Source of the DNA: Cordia subcordata | Taxonomy: Eukaryota; Streptophyta; Magnoliopsida; Boraginales; Cordiaceae | Assembly (NCBI GenBank): GCA_028554755.1 | Contig: JAPTOF010000007.1 | Coordinates: forward strand, 17,469,001 to 17,533,000 | Reading direction: 5' to 3' | DNA length: 64,000 nt | Shown here: positions 45,393 through 56,899 of the stretch, piece by piece | How the letters are laid out: each line of letters opens with the position of its first letter | How positions within the stretch are numbered: the stretch's first letter is position 1 | Notes under the pieces: model-generated | What the model saw: only the letters and a program-made list of their open reading frames with translations | Told to the model about the DNA's origin: nothing | The model's database searches: none | Made by a program: the position numbers and the translations under genes

Positions 45393-45861
45393 AGCCTTAA
45401 CCGAATTTGATTTGTCTTTACCTGCTTTGTTGCTTTCTTCGCCTAAATCAGCTTTGTTGACTTGATTTGCCTCCACTATCTTGTCTTTAATTTGTTGTCG
45501 TCCATCTGTATTATGCTTATCTAATCACTGTCTTCTGCTGTCTCATCTTTTGCTATTCCTTTGCCTTTGCTGCTGCTGTTCTCCTGGGTTGTAGGGCCAG
45601 GTGCTTTTGGTAAATTGTCCTGAAATAATTTTTGTAGTATATCTTTTGTCTTTTGCTCAATAGCGTCATGTAATAATTTTTTCTTTATTGCTTTTTTCAA
45701 TTTTCTTTTTTCTTTAATATTTTTATTTTGTCTTCCCGGACTTGATGTGTCTTTACCAGATGCCGGTGAATCTGGACTAGCCGATCTTTCTCCCGATCGA
45801 ATGGGATTTTCAGAAGCTTTTGGCACACTTCTAGCCTTAACCGGATTTGATTTGTCTTTAC
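45393..45861. repeat. Two copies of a 30-bp direct repeat at the left viral edge
   Basis: TCTAGCCTTAACCG(A/G)ATTTGATTTG with its continuation occurs at 45393 and at 45831, in the same orientation. The second lies inside the viroplasmin-like gene, so the outer copy marks a rearranged viral fragment at the junction. Confidence 0.8.
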
Positions 45862-46626
45862 CTGTTACCGGTTGAACATGACTAACTGGACATTTAACCC
45901 CTGATCCAGTGGGTTGTTGAACGGACTTGTATTTTTCTAATAAAACCTTGTATTTGGTTTGCCAGTCCGTTAAGTCTAATATTCTAAGGTTTGTATTTTT
46001 GTCTGATATTGTTGTAATATGGTTTGGTAATGGGCTTTTTCAGAAATAAGCTGATCATTTCTTTCTTTTATGGTTCTAAAGCATTTAATCATTGTTTCAC
46101 AACTAGAGCATTCTTCTCTACCTGTTTCTAAATTGGTATTACAATCCGGGCTAATAAAGAAATTGTCTCCGCAGTGTGTTTTAAGTAATGATATGGCTTC
46201 TGATAAGGATTGTACTCCTTTGTACCATGCTCTATTGCATTTTCCTACTCCAACTACCATTGCTTCAGTCCACTGCTTGCATACTCCTGGATTATCACCT
46301 CTAAAAACACAATAAAACTGAAACTTTCTTGTTAGTCTTAATTTTAAAAAATAACTTGTTAATGCATTTAATGTATTAATAAACCATCCATTGTTTTTCT
46401 TTAAATATGATTGCCATAAATTGTCTAAGAGTGTCTGTTGGTCTTCAGGTATCAGGCTTCCAGGTTGAACCTTGGGCTGAAACCTATTTCCTGCATGAAT
46501 TACCTCTAAATTATTGTTGTCAAAATTTATCCGTCTCTGTCCTGCTTTTGGGCCTGTTGTTTCCACATAGCTAGGATATTGTATTGGAAATATATTTCTT
46601 TTGTCTGGAGTTGATGAAGATGCCAT
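45521..46626 (-). pseudogene. Caulimovirid viroplasmin/transactivator-like ORF, frameshifted
   Basis: First 216 codons (46626-45976) contain a domain resembling the caulimovirus viroplasmin / RNase H1 N-terminal fold (FYCVFRGDNPGV, then an aromatic WYKG and a repeated hydrophobic pattern), after a disordered Ser/Pro start. Its C-terminus turns coiled coil. One base-level shift near 45975 separates it from a downstream basic, Ser/Lys-rich tail (to 45521). Just before the ATG is TTTATTTATTTTGCAG|GAGG, a good 3' splice-site match. In caulimovirids this protein type aids translation reinitiation or forms inclusion bodies. Confidence 0.75.
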
Positions 46627-46683
46627 CCTCCTGCAAAATAAATAAAACTTGCCTTTTCTAATCTGCTTCGATTAGCTTTCTAC

Positions 46684-47952
46684 TTAACATGTCATCCAAG
46701 TATTTATATATTTATTATTTAATTTATTGTAATATAATTTTTCTTCTTTATCTTCTGATTTTAAATCTATAATTTCATCTATATTGTCTTCATTTATACT
46801 ACAACAACAATTCTGTTTTCCTAATTTACATTCTTCACAATTTTCACTTTTTTCTAGTTCTATATATTCTCCACCACGCTTTTGAACGTACTCTAATGGA
46901 TTGTCTATATTAATAGGTGAATATACTGTATTTTGATTTAAGTATATAAAATCTGAATTAATATAAATACTGCCATTTTTATTTAATAAAAAGTTTAATC
47001 CTAAAATGATTTTGCCTTCTTTATGGTTAACGTGTAAACAAAAAGCTGTAGGTGATTTATAAGTAATTGTTTGAGTATTACATGGTGTTAAAAATGAAAT
47101 ATATGCATTTTGTATATATTGTGTATAGGGTATTTCATTACCTAAAAATCCTACACCTTTTAAAGGCTTTTCTAAATTATATATATATATATATATATAT
47201 TTATTATTAACTATTTGTGGATCTATAACAGTTATTGTACAACCAGTATCTATAATAGCATTTGCTTCTATATATCTATCATAATGTTTAAAATTTATTC
47301 TAATAGTTAATAAATTAGAATTTCTTTTTATTTTACAAAATTTATCTAATTGAAAGTCTGAATTAATTTGTTGAATTAATAATGGATCTGATTCTATTTT
47401 TTGTTTTCCTTTTTCTAAGTTACATATTCTATTATCTTGTAATTCTATTTTTTCTTCTATTTCTAATATTTTTGCTTCAATTTTTTCAATTTTATTTATT
47501 ATATTTTTCTCTATAATTTTATTTTCTACTTTTAATTCTTTATTTTTTAATTCTGGTATTAAATCTAAATTAAATTTTTTATTAATACATTTAATACATG
47601 CTTCTTTTAAACAATTATTGCATTTAGCTCTTACTTTTATTGCTAGATACCAAGTACATATATAACAAGATTTTGTTTCTAAACCTTTTCCTAATTGCCA
47701 ATTATGTATGCATTCATCATTTTCTTTTAATTTATCGTCTAATGGTTTAAACATATTTATATTAAAATTTCCTAATATATTGTCTAGATTTACTGGAAAT
47801 TCATTGTCTTCTATATCTGAATCACTATCTGTATTTTCTTCATATCTTTCTTCAATTCCTAATACTATACTATAAATAGATTCATTATCACTAATTGTTT
47901 CATCTACTTCTAATAAGTCTTCATTTGTATTGTTAACTATCATAGCTTTCAT
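46684..47952 (-). pseudogene. Caulimovirid coat-protein C-terminus and aspartic protease
   Basis: A 422-codon open part of ORF4. It has an acidic N-terminus, a Cys-rich region (CYICTWY, then CNNCLKEACIKC at about residues 95-125), a long coiled coil, and a retropepsin with DTGC active site (about residue 238) and the second conserved segment IILGLNFLL. About 75 residues follow, Cys-rich then acidic, before a natural-looking stop at 46684. In related viruses RT would follow the protease directly; here it does not. Confidence 0.85.
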
Positions 47953-49710
47953 ATGTTTTGAATTTATTCTTTTTGGACAACTTGAGCTTAAATGATCTTC
48001 TTGACCAAATGTATAACATCTAATTTTATTTCTATAAATTCTATTATTATTATATTTTCTAACATGTTTTTGATTTAAAAATGGTTTTCTAGCTTTACTT
48101 TTTCTAAGATAATATAATTTACTAGGAGGTTTTCAAAATTGATTTTTATATTTATATTTTGGTTTTTTAGGTAATCCATAATGTTGTGGGGTATATATTT
48201 CTTTACAAAAACTTGTTTCATTTTTAAGTTGTTTAGTAATTTGTATATTAGTACATTTATCAACTAATATTTCTATTACTATTTGCATTGCTCTTCCTAA
48301 TGAAATTTTTATGTTAGATGTTTCTTTATTATATTTATCATATATTTTTCTTCCTAATGCTCCTAGTAATTTATGTAAAAATTTTTGTACTACTTGATCA
48401 TTCCATACATTACCACTAAGAGATGCCCAATAATAATATTCTTGCATAAATAACTTTACATCTTTCCATCCTAATAAATTTACTTGTTCTAATTTTTTAA
48501 CTGCTTCTGTTTGTAATTCTATATCTGATGTATTAGGATTTCTTCCTGTAACTATTAAATGTATTGTATTAACAAAATTATATGGATTTATTCCTAAGCT
48601 TACTAATTCTGCCATATCATTGGGAAAACGTTGTTGCCATTCATCCCAATTTGCTTCAACTGATTCTCCTAAAAATTGTGTCATATATCTAATCATTTCT
48701 TCAACTGTGAATATTTTATCAGCTTGTTTAATAATAAAGTCTGCTACTACTGCATCTTTCCATAATTGTAAATATCTATCTCTTAATTGTATATCTATTC
48801 CTGTAATGTCTAAAATAAATGGTTCAACTGCTTTTTGTATTTTAAAAGGTTTTTCTAAAGGATATGGTTTTCCTCTAGGTCTATAATTTAACTTTTCATA
48901 ATTAGTTTGATTAGGATATACTTCTACAAATCTTCTAGGTAGATTTCCATATTAGTTTAATGGTCTATTTCCTGGTTGTTCAGTATAAAATCTTGTTTCT
49001 TGAGATCTATTAGGTTGTACTACACTACTTTCACCTTCTTCCATTAATATATAAGGTTTTTCTTCTTTTATATTTTCAATAAATGTTTCACTATCATTAT
49101 TTGTTATACTTTCTATATTTTCTATATTTTCTACTTCAAAATTTTCTATATCTTTATTATTTTCTTGTTTTTCTAAATTGTTTTAAAATGTATTTATTAT
49201 ATCTTCTTCTTCTTCATATATTTTTTCTATATTTTCTTCTACTTTATTTTCATTTTATATTTGTTTAAATGCTTCATTTTCTAATTCTTTAATATATTTT
49301 TTATAATTAAATTCTTCTATTATTTCTATATTTTTACTTACTTCTATGTTTTCAAATTCTTTCATTATTTTATCATATTCTATTTGTGACTTATTATTTA
49401 TTAATTCTAATTGTTTTATATAATCATTATCTGTTTCTTCATCTTCAAAGCTAATTAAATCAATTTCTTTTTTTATTATCAACTATTGGTATTATTTCTT
49501 CATCTAAATTAATTAAATTTATATTGCTAAAATCTAATTTTTTTTTATTCTTTTACCATTTTCATCTAATTCATATGTTTCTTTTATATTATTAGTATTT
49601 TCTTGCATATTTTGTCCTAAATTATATATTTGATTTTTTAAACTATATTCTAATTCTTGTATATTACTAAATTCTAATAACTTTAATATTTCTTTTATTT
49701 CTCTATTCAT
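47953..49710 (-). pseudogene. Caulimovirid coat protein region of ORF4, several breaks
   Basis: ORF4 starts with an ATG at 49710-49708 that overlaps the movement-protein stop (ATGAATAG). An acidic N-terminal part is broken in a poly-A run near 49540 and again near 49490 and 49190. The coat-protein core is open at 48696-48133 (WDEWQQRFP, LGRKIYDKYNKE). A damaged CCHC knuckle lies near 48000 (GQEDHLSSSC, second Cys replaced). The stop near 48955 and other lesions prevent a full product. Confidence 0.8.
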
Positions 49711-50680
49711 TTATATTGTCAGTTTCTTCTTCTAACTGGTCTTCTTCTAAATGATTATTTGTTTCAGTGTAATCTGTAAATCTTACATATAATCTTCCTT
49801 GATTGTTTCTATACCACATACTTTCTTGAGGTATATAAATAATTCTAGATGTATTATTTAAAATATTATTTATTTGCCATTCTTGACCCGCATTTTCTAA
49901 AGCATCTATTTTATAAGGTGGTAAAAGTTTTATGCCTTTATTTGTAATAAACTTTGCTGTATCTTGTATTTGAAATTTAAATCTAACTTGACTACTTTGT
50001 GTTATTTTACCTATAAATGAAGTACATACTAATAAGTTTTTTCCTTCTATTAATGTTTCATAACCTTTAGTCATAATTTTTATTTTTAAATGTTTTATAA
50101 AATCTCTAGTATTTAATACATAATCTGGAGCACAATAAAATAATCCTCCATTATCATTCATATCTACTTCTATAGCACCTACAATTGCTTGTTCACTGTT
50201 AAATCTATCGTCTACTAAAGCTATAAATACTTTTGCACCTGTATCTTTTCTAGTTAAACCTTTTATTCCTATTACTACTAATCCTAAATGTGTTAAGTTA
50301 AAATTTCCTTTTATAATTGCTTCTTGACTTTTTGGATTAATTAAGCTTACACTTATTACATCTTGTCCTACACATCTATTTTGTGTTTCTCTATAATGCA
50401 TTAATAATCTAGATTGATTTAAATTAGAGTTTTGATCATATAAATTTTGTGGTTGAATATAATTTAATCTATTTTGTCTAAAATTTGTTATTTCTTTATC
50501 TATATCAATTACTTGATCTAAAGTTAATTGTGTTTGTCTATTTCTTGAAATTAAATTTCTAAACCTATTGCTTATAGTTCCTTCATTAATTCTTCTAATT
50601 TCTGTAGCTAAACCTTCTGTGCGTTGTCCATCTTCTTCTGAACCTATACCTATTGTTCTACTATTGTTTCTTCAGATCAT
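49703..50680 (-). pseudogene. Caulimovirid movement protein (30K superfamily)
   Basis: Putative ATG at 50680-50678 lies inside the end of ORF2, and a TGA follows at its third codon. The rest of the frame is open to 49703. The 30K-type core is recognisable: HLGLVVIGIKGLTRK, AIVGAIEVDMNDNGGLFYC, PDYVLNTRDF, ILTKGYE-like IMTKGYETLIEG. Movement proteins of this family form tubules through plasmodesmata. An acidic tail ends it. Confidence 0.85.
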
Positions 50681-51023
50681 GAATTAAAAATTTATATTCT
50701 TTTTGATTTTCTAAATTTTTCTTTCCTAAATTTAATTTACTTATTTGATTAGATAAATTCTCTATATCTTTTTCTAATCTAGATTTATTATCTTGTTTTA
50801 TTTTTTCATTTTCTAACAAAGTTATTTTCTTTTCTAATTTTTCTAATTTATTAAAAAGTTTTATTTGTAATATAATTATAACATTATTTTGTTTTATTAT
50901 TGTCTGTTCTGCAGGTGTTCCTGTTCTTGTCATAGTTAATCCTTCTGCTGGACTTATAAGTTGTTCACTATATTTAATAGCTTCTTTGTAATTTATATTA
51001 TTGTATTCATCTATTGTATTCAT
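50661..51023 (-). CDS. Caulimovirid ORF2, VAP-like coiled-coil protein (120 aa)
   Basis: Intact small ORF. Its ATG overlaps the stop of ORF1 by one base (TAATG). Central heptad-rich segment (LFNKLEKLEKKITLLENEKI) and basic end. Place, size and coiled coil suit the virion-associated protein of caulimovirids, but the similarity is structural, not motif-based. Confidence 0.6.
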   Translation of the reverse strand: MNTIDEYNNINYKEAIKYSEQLISPAEGLTMTRTGTPAEQTIIKQNNVIIILQIKLFNKLEKLEKKITLLENEKIKQDNKSRLEKDIENLSNQISKLNLGKKNLENQKEYKFLIHDLKKQ

Positions 51024-51343
51024 TATGTAAATTCTAGACCTTGTAATTTATAAAATTGTTTTAGATTATAATCCATTTCTTTTATTTGATGTTTTAATTG
51101 TTCTATCTCTACTTGTAATCTTTTTGTTTTATTAATTATTAATTCTACATCCTTTTTTAATTCTAAAGTTTTTTGATTTGAAATATCTTCTAATTTTCTT
51201 TTATTTTTTAATCTATTATTATTTTGTTCTTTTATATAATCTAGATTTTCTCTAATAATTTTAATTTCTTTTCCTATATAATCTTGTGTATCAGTATTCA
51301 TATAAATTATCAATATTAGCTTCATATATACTATATCCTTCAT
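51023..51343 (-). CDS. Caulimovirid ORF1, coiled-coil protein (106 aa)
   Basis: Intact. Predicted almost entirely helical, with coiled coil (IEQLKHQIKEMDYNLKQF). First ORF of the block; comparable in place to the small ORF1 of badna- and tungroviruses. Function unknown. The true start may be a later ATG. Confidence 0.55.
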   Translation of the reverse strand: MKDIVYMKLILIIYMNTDTQDYIGKEIKIIRENLDYIKEQNNNRLKNKRKLEDISNQKTLELKKDVELIINKTKRLQVEIEQLKHQIKEMDYNLKQFYKLQGLEFT

Positions 51344-51399
51344 AACTACTTAAACTATTTGGACTATTAGGTACTAAGGGAATAGATTCTACTTCATCA

Positions 51400-51405
51400 T
51401 CATCA

Positions 51406-51473
<68 letters not shown>

Positions 51474-51552
51474 TTTATTGTTATTGTTATTGTTATTCTT
51501 ATTATTCTTATTATTATTATTATTATTATTATTCTTCTTCTTCTTCTTCTTC

Positions 51553-51590
<38 letters not shown>
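51400..51590. repeat. (ATT)n/(TTC)n/(TTG)n microsatellite, right border of caulimovirid block
   Basis: About 190 bp, mostly ATT, with internal GTTATT and CTT runs. Confidence 0.95.
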
Positions 51591-51593
<3 letters not shown>

Positions 51594-51642
51594 TAATAAA
51601 TTAGAGATTTAAATTTTAGAATAAAGTAAAGTTAGTTAATTG
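51591..51642 (+). repeat. Right copy of direct repeat bounding the caulimovirid block
   Basis: ATTTAATAAATTAGAGATTT to AGTTAGTTAATTG; see 45231-45284. Confidence 0.8.
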
Positions 51643-51671
51643 TTATTTTTATTTTTTATTTTAGGATTCAT

Positions 51672-54150
51672 TATGGATAGTTGACCGAGACTAGTAGACA
51701 TCACGTTGTTGTGTCACTATATGGAGCACCAAGTCTAATATTTGCAGGATCCACATCATTTGGGTAGCTTTAGATGCTATAGGATGGATCGGCCTTTGTT
51801 TAATGATCTAGAGCACCCATTGGTATAACAGCAGTTGGTTGAGACGGGATTCTATGGGTGTTATAAATCCCACCACCATCAGCTTAACCGCTTGTTAATT
51901 ACTGCTATGATTGAGATGTGGCAGCCAGAGACCCACATATTTCATTTACCCGTTGGGGAGGCTACTATCACCTTGCAGGATGTGGCCGTCTGCTCGAGGG
52001 ATGATTGGGTTATTTGCTGAGAATTGATGTAGATGTGGTTGCAGACGATGGTACCGGCCGTATTGACATTGTTGGGAACGTGATAAATTTCGTCCAGCTA
52101 CGGGACAGGTTTGTGATGCAGGATATTCTAAATAACCCCACTCAGGACCAAGCGGGGGAGCAGGCATGGTTGTGGATATTTCTCGTGATTTGCTATCACA
52201 TGTTAGCGAATATGAGCACGAATGAGGGCAATTTGGCCCGGTTGCTCCATTTGGTAGACTTTGAACGGATCCGACAGTACAACTGGGGCGCGGCTGTACT
52301 AGCATATTTGTACCAGTAGCTTGACCGCGCCTCCTTCTATCAATGTAAGGGTGTATGCGGAGCCGTGACACTGGTCCAGGTATTGGTTTTCATCATGTAT
52401 TTATGTTTAGCTTTTATGAATGTTAACTTTATTCTAATAAGCATTATTATAACATAACACATGTTTATTGCTTGCAGTTTTTTGCATGGGATAGATTCAC
52501 GGCTTTTTGGCCTCAGCCCCTACATCCCACACGAGAGCGGCTACAGCGACAGCAGCATCATCTTAAGCATCTATTTCAGCTCCCTGACATTCCACGAGAT
52601 GATGTGTTTTATGTGAAAAAGGAAATAACAGATGCATTCGAAAAGTCAAAGCAGGTTGAGTGTCGAGATGTTATAGACCATTTGCAGCCGGGCGAGGTAT
52701 AGTACACTTAAGTTGCTTTATTAAAAATTCTTATCTTGTATTATTGAACATATGCGTAATGTATGTAATTAACTCTTCGGTACTTGTTTTGGTTACAGTT
52801 TATATGGCAGCTATTCATGACGATATTGGACAACCTACCACCATATTATGTTTAGGACAGTGACATTTCACGTGCCCAAATCCCGTTGATATTTAGGCAT
52901 CTTGTTAAGTGGCACCATCCTGATCGTGTCTTGCAGCAGTTTGGACTACGGTTGATAGTCCCTCATGATTCGCCTGCTCATAAGAAACACAGGGACGGAA
53001 AGGAAAAGGTTAAGGGAGTTGCGCTGACACAAGCAGCAAATATGTGAGGGAATTGGCAGCAGCACGTTCTTCGTGGACAGTTGGAGAATGCGCTGATGGC
53101 AACAGCACTTCGGACTTACATGACTTGGTATCGTCGAGTGACCATATTATATGTTGGTCATCTAGGTACAAGTCATAAGAGGGATGGTTACGTGGCTTCT
53201 GCACGTGATGAGACTTCACTAGTGAGTATTACTTGTACTCGTTTTTTTTTTCTTTATGAAAACTAGGGACTATTATTTGAAATTAACCACAATATGTTAT
53301 GTCTTTCTCCAGGCGTTAGTTATACAGCATGTGGTCCAATATTCCCGTGATTTGTTGTAGCTATACAGGTAGAGGGACCTTCGTGGCGATGCACAGTCCG
53401 TGGAACATGTGATGCGACACTTGCAACTTATGTAGCTACATGGCAAAAGTGCAGTCTGACACACACAGCACAAGAATCTCATACGACAGAGAGCGGTGTG
53501 GGAGTTACCTGATGTGCCTCTGATGCAGCCATTACAACAGCATAGAGAGCATCGTTCACTGTATGCACGTGCTTCGCAGCACAGGGAGCACCACACATAT
53601 CCCATCAGGTCATCACAGCCATCCTCCACCCATCGGCATCATATGTCGTTCACCCTTGAGGCACCATTGCCACATTATCATCCACCTACACAGCCGTCAT
53701 TGCATCAATCCACGTATCGGCTGGACCCCATTGATTATTCCAGCATGCAGATAGGTCAGAGCAGTGGCGGTAGACACGGTATGTTCCAGGGTGGCGAATC
53801 CTCTAGGCCGGTGATTAACAAGCCAAATGATGACAAGGAGGATGAGGAAGCGACGTAGAGTGAGTCATCGAGGGGGGGGTCTCCGAGCAGATACATGGGA
53901 TCCCGGGACTACATTCATGAGCAGTTGGTTGACAGTGGTATTAAGCAGCAGGACCAGCCACCATAGTCCGAGGCACCTGTGACCCAGGCACCTGCCACAC
54001 AGCCACAGGCACAGGAGCCTCCACGCCGTCAGACACGTTCGTCTAGGAAACGCCACGCACCATCCCCTGTTAGACGCCAGTTACCTAACCGCACTAATAG
54101 GGGAAGGGTTCTGATCATTACACACCCGGATGATGTATTTAGTTTTAGAG
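51672..54150 (+). pseudogene. Plant mobile domain (PMD) gene of the MULE, broken
   Basis: Four exon-like parts: about 51672-52379, 52478-52696, 52799-53219 and 53313-54150, each with matching GT/AG borders. The 'aminotransferase-like, plant mobile domain' family is recognisable: [57 protein letters not shown], and RAQIPLIFRHLVKWHHPDRVLQQFG. Proteins of this family occur in MULEs and Gypsy elements and, domesticated, as MAIN-type host genes. Breaks: a TGA at the fourth codon of the likely start, a shift after DDWVIC, stops after LAYLYQ and in the third and fourth exons. The C-terminus is His/Pro/Gln-rich with a basic end. Confidence 0.85.
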
Positions 54151-54429
54151 CACTTTTTTTTTTCATATGTATTTATGATACATTGTTATGTATTAATGGG
54201 ATTATGTTATGTTTTTTCATTTATATTAGACTATGTTATGTTTTTTATGATCCATTGAGTACTTAATGTTTTCAATTAAATACGTTGTGCACATGTTACT
54301 TATGGTTGAAGCAGACATTACAACGTTAATTACACAATAATATTACAACATCACAACAAATAAACATAAAACGATTACATATAACACACATCACAACTAG
54401 TAAACATAACGGATTACGCATTTTGGTTG

Positions 54430-56747
54430 TTGGGGAAAATTGCAGCAGTGTGTCCTGGTTGACCACATGTTGTACACCTTCGTCGTCCATAGCAGTTCGG
54501 GTGATCCATCTCGTTTAGGCTGCACCGACCTCTCTAGTATGGCGGATTCTCATTCTATCGCACTGGCAATCGACCGACCTAGATACCATCCTCTTTGAAA
54601 CTAAGTACATAATGGCGATGTGACGAGGTCTCCCACTTCTCAAAGAGCTCCCTCATACTAGGAGGGAGCCGATGGCCTTCACTCTCCAACTGTATGGCAC
54701 GGACCAACAGATCATGAAAGTAACATTTTATCTTCATAAAAGTATTAGTAACAAGGGCTGTGATAGATAAACCCCTTACACCGACAAGGACACCGTTGAA
54801 GCATTCAACATTATTTGTGGTCATCACACCCCCTCTGTATCCCCCATCAACGCTCATGGTCCATGTATCGACTGGGATATCAGATAGGAACTTGTGTACT
54901 CATCTGCTAACACCGTTCTGACTAGGGTCCACAGCAAGGACCATGTTCATTGTATGCACATGTTTGCATGCTTGACATTCTCGGCTAGCTATCCAACACA
55001 TATCTTTAATGAATTGATTCTGTCATCTTTTCATCACATTGCTTTTGAGATGTCTCAAGCAAATGCGATGTTTTATTTCAAGTTGACCGTCACATATAAC
55101 TCGTTCGATTACAGATGCGATGCCTGCATGCCTATCTGAAATGATACACACTTGGGGCATCCCAGTAAAAAAGTTCACACGTAGCTGCTATAAGAACCAC
55201 GACCAAGTATGAGTTGTCTCTGCGTCCACAACTGCAAAGGCTAACGGCAATACTTGGCAGTTGGCGTCTGTGGTTAATCCAACTAAGAGATGACCTTTGT
55301 AATTTCCCTGCAAGTGTGTGTCGTCCAGTGAAACCACGGGTTTACAAAGCCTCCACACCAAGATGCATGGACCGAACACCCAATAAACCATGTCGAAAAT
55401 TTTTTCCACCTGCATTGAACCTTCAGCGAACCTATATCTCACAACACTACCTGGATTCTTACTATCACAGCACCAAGAAACTGTGGGAGCATTTGGTATG
55501 ACATGTCCCAATTGCCATATACTGGTTCAATTGCTTTATTTCGGCCGTTCCAAGCTTTTCCGCAACTGACATCCACGTTAAGCTTCTTCTTCATGTGAGC
55601 TTGGATAAGCCCGACCTCCTAATCAGTCTTCTTAGCTATGAAATACCTCACCAAATATCCAACCAAACCCGAAGTCAAATTTCTATGCCCCGATGCAGTT
55701 ATTTGCGCCATACAAACATGTCTGGCGTCATATTGCGTGATCTCCCACTGCTTATGCTTTGCTTTTTTTATGACACGTACATACCATGGGCATGCTACAC
55801 TTCCACTTTGATTTTTGTACATTATACCCTCCACAGGGACATACTCGACTTGACAACCCTATATTCCTTTTGTATCTTTATCACGTTCTGTTGAACAACC
55901 CTTATCGTAACCACTTTGGATAGGAACACCATTCGTTTGGCCACATCCATCCTATCGGGGTCCTATATGGACGTTTGGTAACCTTGTACCTGCTTGTCGT
56001 GTAAAATTCTGTCCTATCAGTATAGAACTCCACTGGTTCCTCCTTATCTACCTCCGGTTCTGCATCGACATCCGGTCTTTCTACATCGTTCTCAATTTGG
56101 TAGTTCAAACTTGCTTCTGAGACTACATCTTCTTGATCGTTCAACTCACCGTCCTTGTTGTCTTCGTCTGCCTCTGACAAAACAGTATCTGCTGTGACGT
56201 CACATCTCTCCTCCGTGCCACTTCTATGATGAGAGGATCCTCCAACTTCAAAAGTGGACTGTGGTTGCGGGGAGAGGGAAAAAGTGGCAAATTCTGCCAT
56301 TGTTGTTGCAATATTGATATGTTCATCTTCTTCATACGATAGTGCTGCATTTAGGTCTGGCATGTTGGACTGGTACGGGACGTCGGCTATTTGTTGCGGC
56401 ACATACACGTCATCACACTGAACATCCACTATTATGTGCGTGACACAATGGTTCCATTCATAGCAAGTTGTGCCATACATCTCCCGCAAATCTACATCAT
56501 CAATTATTGCACTTGGATAATAATAAATCTACTACAATGTAGCATCCTATCTAGGGTCACGATAGCATAAGTTAACCCTATCAATGGTTGGACGCAAAAT
56601 TACGCGAGAAACAAATTGATCGTAAGTTGTATCGGGAAAAATTTTGATTTTGCATGGTATATTTGGACTTCTATAATCAAGACCGTAATCGATCATTATT
56701 TTGTGACCGCCGTAGTATATAAGAACATTAATATCGGTTGAATTCAT
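54430..56747 (-). pseudogene. MULE (MuDR-type) transposase gene, broken
   Basis: Minus strand: N-terminal domain from 56747 (MNSTDINVLIYYGGHKI), acidic linker (56489-55902), MuDR DNA-binding segment with CPWYVRVIKKAKHKQWEITQ (55834-55619), DDE core with first Asp in VVSLDDTHLQGNYKGHLLVG and PLAFAVVDAETTHTWSWFL (55511-55188), later core TTNNVECFNGVLVGVRGLSI (54857-54579), and a decayed CCHC end CTTCGQPGHTAA near 54460. The parts are separated by stops and shifts, so no full transposase can be made. Confidence 0.88.
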
Positions 56748-56845
56748 TCTTTTAGGTGCTTTGGTAGAAAGTTTATCTGGAGTTGAAATGCTATAGGATG
56801 GGTAACAGATTGAATGAGCCGGTGGAAGAAGGGGTTGGGGGTTTA

Positions 56846-56856
56846 TATAGGTAAAA
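56846..56856 (-). promoter_or_regulatory. TATA box of MULE transposase
   Basis: Complement CCTATATAAACCCCCAACCC, about 100 bp before the ATG; same box in MULE derivatives 1 and 2. Confidence 0.75.
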
Positions 56857-56899
56857 AACGCATTCTGGGAGTGAGATTTCTAAAATTTTCCATGACGTG

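Larger units (their letters stand above)
45390..51345 (-). mobile_element. Endogenous caulimovirid (pararetrovirus) block
   Basis: Minus-strand ORFs in order: coiled-coil ORF1, VAP-like ORF2, movement protein, coat protein with aspartic protease, viroplasmin-like protein. The first four abut or overlap by 1-20 nt, as in viruses using coupled reinitiation. The coding strand is very A-rich, unlike the surrounding MULE. RT and RNase H are absent, and no tRNA-Met primer site was found. Several stops and shifts make it defective. Confidence 0.88.

Noticed and set aside
45390..51345. A possibly active, episomal virus
   Set aside because: Stops and frameshifts in the movement-protein, coat-protein and viroplasmin-like ORFs, plus missing RT, RNase H and primer site, make the locus defective.
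45325..51590. Could the ATT arrays be CRISPR or satellite DNA?
   Set aside because: They are simple trinucleotide repeats with no unique spacers, in a plant genome.
53297..53629. Cys-rich minus-strand frame
   Set aside because: Shadow of the PMD gene's fourth exon; Cys arise from antisense of ACA/GCA codons.
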